Assembly: GCA_039920165.1 (NCBI GenBank)
Contig: JBDSEG010000275.1
Coordinates: 1 to 6,308 of the forward strand
DNA from: JBDSEG01 sp039920165
GTDB taxonomy: Bacteria; Pseudomonadota; Gammaproteobacteria; Burkholderiales; Burkholderiaceae_C
Length of the DNA stretch: 6,308 nt
Direction of reading: 5' to 3'
Part shown: piece by piece, positions 1 through 5,976 of the stretch
Position numbering within the stretch: position 1 is the stretch's first letter
How the letters are laid out: each line of letters begins with the position of its first letter
Program-made: the position numbers and the translations under genes
The notes under the pieces: model-generated
Told to the model about the DNA's origin: nothing
The model's database searches: none
Seen by the model: the letters and a program-made list of their open reading frames with translations, nothing else

Positions 1-503
1 AGCAGCAGCAGCTTGGGCTCCATCACCAGCGCGCGCGCCAGCGCCAGGCGCTGCTGCTGCCCGCCGGAGAGCTTGGTCGCCTCGCGGTCGCGCAGGTGGT
101 CGAGTTGCACCGCGGCCAGGACCTTCATCACCTTGGCGTCGATCTCGGCGCGGCTCATCTTCTTCTTGCCGACCTGCAGCGGAAAAGCCGTGTTGGTGAA
201 CACGTCCATGTGGGGCCAGATCGCATACGACTGAAACACCATGCCGAAGCCGCGCTGGTTCGGCGGAACGAAGACACCGTCGCGTCCGCAGTAGACGACC
301 TCGCCGCTGACCGTGATGCGGCCCGACTTCGGCTTCTCGAGACCGGCGATCGAGCGCAGCGTGGTCGTCTTGCCGCAGCCGCTCGGGCCGAGCAGCGTGA
401 AGAAATGGCCTTCGGGGACGCTGATATTCACGTCCTGCGCCGCCTTGACGGGCTGGCCGAGCTCATTGGTGTACTCGGTGTAGAGCGACTGGATCTCAAG
501 CAT
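1..503 (-). CDS. ABC transporter ATP-binding protein (C-terminal part beyond the window)
   Basis: This is the cytoplasmic ATPase that powers the adjacent permease. About 167 residues are visible from the ATG at 503. Walker A GPSGCGKT lies at residues 39-46, the Q-loop (MVFQSYAIWPHM) around 88-99 with Gln91, and the ABC signature LSGGQQQR at 145-152. The reading ends in a leucine run just where Walker B and its catalytic Glu should follow, so those residues and the regulatory C-terminal domain are off the window. The sequence fits the FbpC/PotA/UgpC-like importer ATPases. The start is supported by an AAGGAG Shine-Dalgarno (complement of 514-519) about 10 bases upstream. Only four bases separate it from the permease stop, so the two are surely co-transcribed. 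The substrate (ferric iron, polyamine, phosphonate or an organic acid) cannot be told from an ATPase alone. Confidence 0.95.
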   Translation of the reverse strand, partial: MLEIQSLYTEYTNELGQPVKAAQDVNISVPEGHFFTLLGPSGCGKTTTLRSIAGLEKPKSGRITVSGEVVYCGRDGVFVPPNQRGFGMVFQSYAIWPHMDVFTNTAFPLQVGKKKMSRAEIDAKVMKVLAAVQLDHLRDREATKLSGGQQQRLALARALVMEPKLLL

Positions 504-507
504 GGGT

Positions 508-2268
508 TCAGTGCTCCTTGATGCCGAATTTCTTGCCCACCATCTGGGCGATCATCACCAGCACGAAGAGCAGCAGGATGAAGAGCACGCCGAGCGCCGA
601 GAGCTCGACATACTGGCCGTTCTCCCACAGCTCCCAGATGATGATCGAGATCACCTCGGTGCCCGGGCTGTAGAGCAGGATCGAACTCGACAGTTCGCGG
701 ATCGACACGATCATGATGTAGATCCAGCCCGCCACCAGGCCCGGCTTGAGCAGCGGCAGGACGATGCGTCGGAAGGTCGTTCCCCAGGACGCGCCGCTCA
801 TCGCGGCCGACTCTTCCAGCTCCTTGTGGATCTGCAGCATCGAGGTGGTGTTGAAGCGCAGCCCGTACGGCATGAAGCGCGTGACGTAGGCGATGAAGAG
901 GATCCACATCGTTCCGTAGACGCCGATGTCCACGTTCAGGTAGAAGATCATCAGCGCGAGGCCGAGCACCAGGCCCGGGAACACCATTGGCAGCGAAGCG
1001 AGGTTGTCGAGCAGCCAGCGCCCCGGCAGCTTGGTCTTGACGACGATCCAGCAGATGACCGACGTGATCAGCATGATCAACGTGGCCGAGCCGAACGAGA
1101 GCAGCAGGCTGTTCCAGACCGAGCGCGCCAGGTTCGGATAACTCAGCACGAAACGGTACGGATCGAGCGTGAGGCGCTCCAGCGCGGCCATCGACGGCAC
1201 GGCGTAGAACTTCTGGAACGACGACCACAGCAGCACCAGAAACGGCAGCACCACGATCAGCGCGAAATAGACGAAGAAGACGCCGGCCGCGACCCAGCGC
1301 CAGCGGCCGAGGTCGATCTGGCGCGGGCGAAAGCCCTTGCCGGTCATGGTCGAATATTTCGACCCGCTCGCCGACAGGCGCGAGATGAAATAGATGCCCA
1401 CCGTGGTGATGAGCAGCAACGTGATCGCATAGGTCGATGCGAGGCCGATCTGGCTTGGATAGCGGTGCACCGCCTGGTAGATCGACGAAGTGAAGACCTG
1501 GATTCCGACCGGCAGACCGAGCAGCGCCGGCACCTCGAACGATTCGATCGCCCGCACGAACAGGATCAGCAAGGTCGCGAAGATCGCCGGCCAGGTGAGC
1601 TTGAGCGTCACGTGCCAGAGCACCTGGAAGACATTCGCGCCGCTCATCGTGGCCGACTCTTCGAGGGAAGGGTCCATGGCGCGGAACGCCGCGGTCATGA
1701 GCAGAAAAGCCATCGGCGAATAGTGCAGGCCGTCGACCCAGATCATTCCCCACATCGAATAGATATCGAACGGCGCGCTTTGCAGGCTGAAGGCATTCAT
1801 CAACGCCAGGTTGATGATGCCGATCTTCGGGCTGCCAAGCAGGATCCATGCAACCGTGAAGAGGATGCCGGGAATGACGAGCGGAATCAGCGACAGCGCG
1901 TAGAAGAGCGTCTTGAACGGCGTATTGGTGCGCTCGTTCATCCACGCGAGCGCGGTGCCGACGACGAATGAGAAGGCCGAGACGCCGGTCGCGAATTTGA
2001 GCGAATTGAAGAACAGCCGCGCGGTGTCCGAATCGGTATACGCGGCGACGTAGTTGCCGAGCGTGAAGACCGCGGGCTTGGTCGCTGTCTGCGGCGTGAA
2101 AAAACTCTGCCAGAGCAGGAAGCCGAGCGGAATGACGGCGATATAGACCGTGAACAGCACGCACACGCCGATCACCACCCACTTCCAGCTGAAGCGGGAC
2201 CGCGTGACCGGGGACGGACGGAACGCGGGCGCCGTGGCGGGGTCGGTTGTCGTTGCTGCTGCGTCCAT
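508..2268 (-). CDS. ABC transporter permease with two fused membrane domains (FbpB/AfuB type)
   Basis: This inner-membrane permease has 586 residues, the usual size for a fused binding-protein-dependent permease in which one chain supplies both halves of the channel. About 12 hydrophobic segments are visible, for example near residues 30-53, 90-110, 120-144, 228-250, 278-297, 326-349, 386-410, 425-445, 453-470, 512-530 and 556-577. Two EAA loops, the docking sites for the ATPase, are clear: EESATMSGA from 203 and EESAAMSGA from 485, each followed by the typical basic-hydrophobic stretch ending in (W/K)PG/A. The first 25 residues are a Pro/Ala/Thr-rich cytoplasmic tail. The chosen ATG at 2268 lacks a strong Shine-Dalgarno, but hydrophobic homology begins soon after it. 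The gene is first in its operon and is preceded by a palindrome pair at 2291-2330. Family membership (FbpB-like) is solid; the substrate is not. Related permeases are annotated for iron, 2-aminoethylphosphonate or spermidine, often without proof. Confidence 0.95.
   Translation of the reverse strand: MDAAATTTDPATAPAFRPSPVTRSRFSWKWVVIGVCVLFTVYIAVIPLGFLLWQSFFTPQTATKPAVFTLGNYVAAYTDSDTARLFFNSLKFATGVSAFSFVVGTALAWMNERTNTPFKTLFYALSLIPLVIPGILFTVAWILLGSPKIGIINLALMNAFSLQSAPFDIYSMWGMIWVDGLHYSPMAFLLMTAAFRAMDPSLEESATMSGANVFQVLWHVTLKLTWPAIFATLLILFVRAIESFEVPALLGLPVGIQVFTSSIYQAVHRYPSQIGLASTYAITLLLITTVGIYFISRLSASGSKYSTMTGKGFRPRQIDLGRWRWVAAGVFFVYFALIVVLPFLVLLWSSFQKFYAVPSMAALERLTLDPYRFVLSYPNLARSVWNSLLLSFGSATLIMLITSVICWIVVKTKLPGRWLLDNLASLPMVFPGLVLGLALMIFYLNVDIGVYGTMWILFIAYVTRFMPYGLRFNTTSMLQIHKELEESAAMSGASWGTTFRRIVLPLLKPGLVAGWIYIMIVSIRELSSSILLYSPGTEVISIIIWELWENGQYVELSALGVLFILLLFVLVMIAQMVGKKFGIKEH
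514..519 (-). promoter_or_regulatory. Shine-Dalgarno site of the ATPase gene
   Basis: The minus strand reads AAGGAG here, inside the last codons of the permease gene and 10 bases before the ATPase ATG. It fixes the ATPase start at 503 and is the best ribosome site seen in the window. Confidence 0.7.
791..816 (-). repeat. 26-base repeat encoding the second EAA loop (copy 1 of 2)
   Basis: These 26 bases match 1637-1662 in the same orientation with a single mismatch (C/T at base 13). Both copies encode EESA(A/T)MSGA, the EAA docking loop of each half of the permease. The pair probably reflects the internal duplication of the fused permease, kept similar by protein constraint or local gene conversion, and not a mobile repeat. 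Confidence 0.75.
1637..1662 (-). repeat. 26-base repeat encoding the first EAA loop (copy 2 of 2)
   Basis: This is the partner of the repeat at 791-816, with 25 of 26 bases identical. It encodes the EAA loop of the N-terminal half of the permease. Confidence 0.75.
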
Positions 2269-2290
2269 GGGCCGGGGCGGATCTCAGGTG

Positions 2291-2313
2291 AGTGTTCTTA
2301 TCTATGGAACACT
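2291..2313. promoter_or_regulatory. Perfect inverted repeat, candidate operator of the ABC importer operon
   Basis: The sequence is AGTGTTC, a 9-base spacer (TTATCTATG), then GAACACT: seven perfectly paired bases per arm. It lies 23 to 45 bases upstream of the permease ATG, in a relatively A/T-rich patch, the usual place for a dimeric regulator to act. The GTTC-N9-GAAC shape resembles sites of IclR-family regulators of catabolic and transport genes in betaproteobacteria, but no regulator gene lies in the window, so the family is a guess. The large spacer makes an RNA hairpin of this size possible but weak. Confidence 0.5.
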
Positions 2314-2330
2314 GGTCCGCATAGAGAACC
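2314..2330. promoter_or_regulatory. Second, degenerate palindrome, possible tandem operator
   Basis: GGTCC, seven bases, then GAACC forms a 5-bp inverted repeat with one mismatch directly next to the perfect palindrome. Its plus strand contains CATAGA followed by GAAC; the minus strand of the first palindrome contains CATAGATAAGAAC, so the two share core and arm. The centres are about 20 bases apart, close to two helical turns, as expected for two dimers on one face of the DNA. Confidence 0.35.
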
Positions 2331-2460
2331 GAAAATGTAGGGAGCCCTCTCCCCGGTGTCAATGCGTAGCGTCCCGAATCACCGGGCATGCGCGGGGTCT
2401 TGGACACCGCGCGGCGGCGCGTATCGGATACTCCCCGCCTTTTCCGACGGACGATGCGGC

Positions 2461-3060
2461 GTGGGCGACGGATCGAACAGGCAGGCGCGCAAGCCGGGGC
2501 GCAACGACCCCTGCCCGTGCGGCAGCGCACGCAAGTGGAAGCTGTGCTGCGGCGCACTGAGCCTGCGCGTCACAGCCGCTGCAGCAGCGACGCCCGATGG
2601 GGCGTCGCCAGAGCACGCCACGCGAAGCTGCGGCTCGTGCACGCGCTGCTGCGACGGCTGGCTCGAAGGCGAGGTGCGCGGGCACCGCATGCACCCCGGG
2701 CAGCGCTGCCACTTCGTCACCGACACCGGCTGCAGCATCTACGCGGACCGCCCGCAGTCGCCGTGCCGCAGCTTCGTGTGCGGCTGGATGCAGCCCGGCA
2801 GCACGCTGCCTGACGACTGGCGCCCCGACCGCATCGGCGTGATCGTGGTCGATACGCACTGGCGCGGCGCGCCTGCGCGGATCCTGGTCTCGGCCGGCAA
2901 CGACCCTGCTGAACCGGTGCTCGACTGGCTGCGTGCCGATGCGCAGGCCCAGCGCACGCCCTTCTTCTATGAAAGCGCGGGCGAGCGCTACGGCTACGGC
3001 CCGGCCGATTTCCAGCGCGAGATGGCGCAGCGGGTGGCGCGCGGCGAGAAATTGTGGTGA
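2461..3060 (+). CDS. SEC-C motif and YkgJ-type cysteine-cluster protein
   Basis: This is a 199-residue cysteine-rich cytoplasmic protein of unproven function. Two metal-binding modules follow one another. A SEC-C motif (GRNDPCPCGSARKWKLCCG, residues 14-31, Cys18, Cys20, Cys29, Cys30) is the small zinc knuckle best known from the SecA C-terminus. Then comes a YkgJ/UPF0153-like zinc- or iron-chelating domain beginning C-x2-C-x2-CC (Cys57, 60, 63, 64), with further cysteines at 83, 91, 102 and 107. The frame is open further upstream, to a GTG at 2356 and an ATG at 2362 (234 or 232 residues). The extra N-terminus has no recognisable domain, a lower third-position GC (roughly 70 percent against 90 percent just after 2461) and rare codons such as ATA and CGA, so I prefer the GTG at 2461. 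No good Shine-Dalgarno settles the start. The gene is divergent from the importer and is followed 86 bases later by the cyclic-nucleotide-binding gene. Confidence 0.85.
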   Translation: MGDGSNRQARKPGRNDPCPCGSARKWKLCCGALSLRVTAAAAATPDGASPEHATRSCGSCTRCCDGWLEGEVRGHRMHPGQRCHFVTDTGCSIYADRPQSPCRSFVCGWMQPGSTLPDDWRPDRIGVIVVDTHWRGAPARILVSAGNDPAEPVLDWLRADAQAQRTPFFYESAGERYGYGPADFQREMAQRVARGEKLW

Positions 3061-3109
3061 CTGGAGCGGACGGCGCCGTGGCGCAACCCGGGGACGGACG
3101 CAAAGCCTC

Positions 3110-3118
3110 TGCCAGAAT
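3110..3118 (+). promoter_or_regulatory. Weak candidate extended -10 element before the cyclic-nucleotide-binding gene
   Basis: TGCCAGAAT matches the extended -10 pattern: a TG, one base, then CAGAAT with four of six consensus bases. It lies 28 bases before the ATG at 3147. No convincing -35 is visible. If real, the downstream gene has its own promoter and is not only read through from the SEC-C/YkgJ gene. Confidence 0.3.
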
Positions 3119-3146
3119 CGCCCCCTTTATCGAGCGCCCCGGCACG

Positions 3147-3758
3147 ATGACACCGACCCCTCCCGATGCCGCGCCGCGCAACGCCCTGAAGAGGGCGCGA
3201 CGCCTGGTCGATGCGCCGGCGCTCGCGACCCAGGCGGTCACGCTGTTGTGCTCATCGGAAGCGCTCTTCACGATGTCAATCGACGATGCGCGCTGCATCG
3301 TCGGCTATATGTCGCTGCTCAGTTATGCCAAGGGCGCGACGCTGCTTCGCGAGGGCGATCCCCGCGACGGCAGCCCGGGACCCGATGCGAACGAACTGCT
3401 GCTGATCCTCGAGGGCCAGGTGTCGGTCGACCTCGGGCTGGAGTCGCGCTCGGGCGGCGTGGCGATCGCATCGCTCGGGCCGGGCAGCTTTCTGGGCGAA
3501 GTGTCGGCACTCGACGGCCTGCCGCGTTCGGCGCAGTGCACGGCCATCTCGCCGGTGCACGCAGCCCGGCTGTCGCAGAAGTCGCTGCAGGCCATGCTCG
3601 ACGCGCATCCGCGCGAGGCGTCCAAGCTGATGGCGGCGCTCGCGCGCTGCATCGCCGAGCGGCTGCGCGCCACGGGCCAGCAGCTGCAGGCATACGACCA
3701 CCTCGCCGGCAGCCTGCAGGCCGAAGTCGACCAGTTGCGCGCGGCGGCGCGGCGCTGA
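3147..3758 (+). CDS. Stand-alone cyclic nucleotide-binding (Crp-like sensor) domain protein
   Basis: The 203-residue product is a single cyclic-nucleotide-binding beta-barrel (about residues 36-155) followed by a helical tail (156-203, Gln/Ala/Arg-rich, probably amphipathic or coiled). The phosphate-binding cassette is well kept: FLGEVSALDGLPRSA at 115-129 with Glu118 (ribose contact) and Arg127 (phosphate contact), so cAMP or cGMP binding is plausible. An 11-residue Pro/Gly/Asp-rich insertion at 72-82 lengthens an early loop. Unlike Crp/Fnr regulators it has no C-terminal helix-turn-helix, and no kinase, channel or transferase domain is attached, so it probably works through a partner protein or its own oligomer. 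The frame is open back to GTG codons at 3054-3059 that overlap the previous stop, but that 31-residue extension shows no domain features, so I use the ATG at 3147. It has no clear Shine-Dalgarno. Confidence 0.88.
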   Translation: MTPTPPDAAPRNALKRARRLVDAPALATQAVTLLCSSEALFTMSIDDARCIVGYMSLLSYAKGATLLREGDPRDGSPGPDANELLLILEGQVSVDLGLESRSGGVAIASLGPGSFLGEVSALDGLPRSAQCTAISPVHAARLSQKSLQAMLDAHPREASKLMAALARCIAERLRATGQQLQAYDHLAGSLQAEVDQLRAAARR

Positions 3759-3760
3759 GC

Positions 3761-3777
3761 CGACCCGCCGCGGGTCG
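3761..3777. terminator. GC-rich hairpin between convergent genes
   Basis: CGACCCG, a 3-base loop CCG, then CGGGTCG form a perfect 7-bp stem. It begins three bases after the stop of the plus-strand gene and lies 17 bases beyond the stop of the minus-strand CobW gene. Neither strand has a T-run after the stem, so it is not a classical intrinsic terminator; it may still slow polymerase or protect the 3' ends of both transcripts. No other structure is visible in the 35-base gap. Confidence 0.4.
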
Positions 3778-3793
3778 TCGGGCGCGCGTTTCG

Positions 3794-4852
3794 TCAGCGC
3801 GACGATGCAGCCGCGGTGCAGGCCTCGAAGGCGCCACGCAGCGCCGCCGCATCGAGCCTGCGGCCGATGAAGACGAGCCGGCTCGTGCGCGCCTCGTCCG
3901 CGCGCCACGGCCGCTGCCAGTCGCCTTCGAGCAGCCTGTGGACCGCCTGGAAGACGAGCCGACGCGGATCGCCCGCCACGGCGACGATGCCCTTCGCGCG
4001 CAGGATGTCGTCGCCCTGCTCGGCCAGCAAGGCCTTGAGCCAGTCACTCACCGCCTCACCGTCCATGGGCGAAACGGACACGACCGATACGCTGTGAATG
4101 CCCGCATCGTGCAGCGGCGACGCGGCGGGACGAAGGTGGTCATGACCGCAGTGTTCGTCGTGCACGTGCGCGTCATCGATGCTCGCCGCCGATGCCGGCG
4201 GCGGCATTGCCTCGATGCGGTCGAGATCGAAGCCACCCCGCTCCAGCACTTCGGCCAGCGCGACCCGGCTGCGCTGCGCGCGGTGGATCGGCGCCAGCGG
4301 GTTCAAGCGCCGCAGCCGCGCCTCGACGGCATCGAGCTCGGCGAGCGATACCAGATCGGTCTTGTTCAGCACGATCTGGTCGGCAAACGCGATCTGCCCG
4401 GCCGCTTCAAAGCTGTCGGCCAGTCGCAACCCGATGTGGCGCGCATCGACCACGGTCGTGATCGAGTCGAGGCGCGTCTTCGCCTGCAGCAGCGCATCGA
4501 CCAGGAAGGTCTGCGCGACCGGGCCAGGGTCGGCCAGGCCGGTAGTCTCGACGACGATGGCGTCGAAGGGTTTGGCACGCGCCGCGTTGCCGGCAAGCAG
4601 CGTATGCAAGGTGCGGATCAGGTCGCCGCGCACCGTGCAGCAGACGCAGCCGTTGTTCATTTCGAACAGTTCTTCGTCGGCACCGACGATCAGCTCGCCG
4701 TCGATGCCGATCTCGCCGAACTCGTTGACCAGCACGGCGTAGCGTCGGCCGTGGGGTTCGCTCAGGATGCGGTTGAGCAGCGTCGTCTTGCCAGCGCCGA
4801 GGTAACCGGTCAGCACCGTGACCGGGATGCGGTCGTCCCCGGCTACAGCCAC
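3794..4852 (-). CDS. CobW/COG0523-family GTP-binding protein, putative metal chaperone
   Basis: This 352-residue cytoplasmic G3E GTPase is of the family that loads metals (Zn, Co, Ni, Fe) into enzymes. Visible motifs are Walker A GYLGAGKT (16-23), the conserved NEFGEIGIDG (43-52), the metal-binding CVCC inside NNGCVCCTVRGDL (Cys69, Cys71, Cys72), ETTGLADP (102-109) and the guanine-specific NKTD (163-166). A short His-rich stretch, HVHDEHCGHDH (229-239), is an extra metal-binding loop often found in the family. A CobW C-terminal domain follows (about 250-345). The start is the GTG at 4852: no other start codon fits before Walker A except ones that would cut the first beta strand, and the frame upstream only shadows the dehydrogenase gene. 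It overlaps the dehydrogenase stop by 10 bases and has no Shine-Dalgarno, implying translational coupling. There is no cobalamin gene nearby, so I do not call it cobW. Zinc delivery to the neighbouring dehydrogenase is an inference. Confidence 0.93.
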   Translation of the reverse strand: MAVAGDDRIPVTVLTGYLGAGKTTLLNRILSEPHGRRYAVLVNEFGEIGIDGELIVGADEELFEMNNGCVCCTVRGDLIRTLHTLLAGNAARAKPFDAIVVETTGLADPGPVAQTFLVDALLQAKTRLDSITTVVDARHIGLRLADSFEAAGQIAFADQIVLNKTDLVSLAELDAVEARLRRLNPLAPIHRAQRSRVALAEVLERGGFDLDRIEAMPPPASAASIDDAHVHDEHCGHDHLRPAASPLHDAGIHSVSVVSVSPMDGEAVSDWLKALLAEQGDDILRAKGIVAVAGDPRRLVFQAVHRLLEGDWQRPWRADEARTSRLVFIGRRLDAAALRGAFEACTAAASSR

Positions 4853-5949
4853 GGCATCAGCGACGCATGGATCACGTTCGGCACGCCCGCGTTGCCGACC
4901 GACTTGATCGCCAGGTCGACGTCCTTCAGACCGAAGCGGTGCGTCGTCACCTTCTCGAGCGGGAAGCGCTTGGAGGCGAGTTGCGCCAGCGCGTACTCGC
5001 AGGCCCGGTAGCTGTGGCCGCGCGCGCTCTTCAGCGTGATCCACTTGAGCGTCATCTTGGCGAGCGGGAAGTTCGGGAAGTCGCCCATCTCGCCCTGCAC
5101 GACCATGGTGCCGCCCTTGCGCTTCATGGCCTCGATGCCCAGCATGATCGGGAAGGTGCCGGCGCCCGCGGTGCAGTCGAGCACCACGTCGACGCCGCGC
5201 CCGCCGGTCAGTTCGAGGATGCGCGCGAGCGGGTCCTCGGCCTGCACGTCGATCACATGGTCGGCGCCCAGCGCCTTCGCCACCTCCATGCGCGCGGCGT
5301 CCTTCGAGGTGCCGGTGACGATGATCATCTTGGCCCCCGCCTGCTTGCAGATCACGGTCTGCGACAGGCCCTGCTGGCCTGGCCCCTGGATCAGCACGAT
5401 GTCGTCGTAGCCGACCCCGCCGTCGAACAGCGACCACTCGATGCCGTTGGCCATCGGCGTCACAAGCCCGGCGAGTTCGGGCGACACGCCGTCGGGCACC
5501 TTGTGCACCACCGAGTTCCACGGCAGGTAGGCGTACTGCGCGAAGCCGCCCCACAGGTGCGGCGGCTTGTCGGCCGAGGTGTAGCCGTAGCGGATGCCGT
5601 CGGGGTTGGCGCGCCAGTCGGTGTTCTCGCAGTGGCGGTACTCGCCCTTGTGGCACCACTCGCACTTCATGCAGCCGACGTAGTGCTCGACGAAGACCAG
5701 GTCGCCTTCCTTGAAGCCCTTGCGCTTCGTGAACTCGGCCCCCGCCTTGGCGATGGTGCCGATGTTCTCGTGGCCCATGATGACCGGGCCGCCCTTCAGC
5801 GGCTCCTTGTACATCTTGACGTCGGTGCCGCAGATGCCGGCCACCTCCATCTTCAGCAGCGCAGCGTCGGGGGCGATCTCCGGCATCGGGAATTCGCGGA
5901 TCTCGATCTGGTTGGCGCCGGTCTTGACGGCGGCGAGGACTTGTTCCAT
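4843..5949 (-). CDS. Zinc-dependent alcohol dehydrogenase, MDR superfamily
   Basis: This 368-residue NAD(P)-dependent dehydrogenase has the normal length for the medium-chain family. The N-terminal catalytic domain shows GICGTD (Cys40, Thr42, Asp43) and GHE (His60, Glu61) for the catalytic zinc, and a perfect structural-zinc lobe Cys93-x2-Cys96-x2-Cys99-x7-Cys107. The Rossmann fold carries GPGQQG at 189-194 in place of the more usual GxGPVG. The position that normally supplies a fourth catalytic zinc ligand (Glu in EPL, or Cys) reads VTPMANG, with Thr164. About 30 residues from 108 to 137, rich in aromatic residues and prolines, form a long loop after the zinc lobe and may shape the substrate pocket. 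The ATG at 5949 follows an AGGAA about 11 bases upstream. The gene lies 27 bases after the RraA-like gene and overlaps the CobW gene. Substrate unknown; a hydroxy acid or sugar-derived alcohol would suit the aldolase neighbour. Confidence 0.94.
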   Translation of the reverse strand: MEQVLAAVKTGANQIEIREFPMPEIAPDAALLKMEVAGICGTDVKMYKEPLKGGPVIMGHENIGTIAKAGAEFTKRKGFKEGDLVFVEHYVGCMKCEWCHKGEYRHCENTDWRANPDGIRYGYTSADKPPHLWGGFAQYAYLPWNSVVHKVPDGVSPELAGLVTPMANGIEWSLFDGGVGYDDIVLIQGPGQQGLSQTVICKQAGAKMIIVTGTSKDAARMEVAKALGADHVIDVQAEDPLARILELTGGRGVDVVLDCTAGAGTFPIMLGIEAMKRKGGTMVVQGEMGDFPNFPLAKMTLKWITLKSARGHSYRACEYALAQLASKRFPLEKVTTHRFGLKDVDLAIKSVGNAGVPNVIHASLMPWL

Positions 5950-5976
5950 GGGGTCTGCGTTCCTGCGTCTTGAAGG

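Larger units (their letters stand above)
2269..2460. other. Divergent intergenic region
   Basis: About 190 bases separate the minus-strand permease from the plus-strand SEC-C/YkgJ gene, if the latter starts at 2461. The half next to the permease is visibly richer in A/T (about 2290-2340) and holds the palindromes described separately. No near-consensus sigma-70 promoter stands out for the permease. Toward the plus-strand gene, GATACT at 2427-2432 matches the -10 consensus at four of six positions, but no convincing -35 lies at the right distance. Open reading frames crossing this stretch have a mixed third-base composition and no recognisable domain. Confidence 0.6.

Noticed and set aside
1..16. 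AGC triplet repeat at the left edge
   Set aside because: It encodes the leucine run (CTG codons) leading into Walker B of the ATPase; ordinary coding sequence, not a microsatellite.
502..1971. Long plus-strand open frame opposite the permease
   Set aside because: Composition is dominated by Arg, His, Asp, Glu and Gln with no domain; it is the antisense shadow of a high-GC membrane protein gene.
428..2557. 709-codon minus-strand open frame
   Set aside because: It overlaps the permease in another frame, is Arg/Ala/Pro/His-rich and low in complexity, and spans the intergenic palindromes; a GC-driven shadow.
3054..3146. N-terminal extension of the cyclic-nucleotide-binding protein from GTG 3054, overlapping the previous stop
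   Set aside because: The 31 extra residues have no domain similarity that I recognise and cover a plausible promoter (TGCCAGAAT); the ATG at 3147 places the domain at the expected distance.
3794..4852. Naming the GTPase cobW (cobalamin synthesis)
   Set aside because: No cobalamin genes are in the window; the family is broad and the context favours zinc or another enzyme metal.
2933..5011. 692-codon plus-strand open frame
   Set aside because: It crosses the sensor gene out of frame and runs antisense through the CobW gene; Arg-rich with no domain.
4867..5973. Plus-strand open frame nearly the same size as the dehydrogenase
   Set aside because: Mirror frame of the dehydrogenase gene, rich in His, Leu, Arg and Asp with no recognisable motif.
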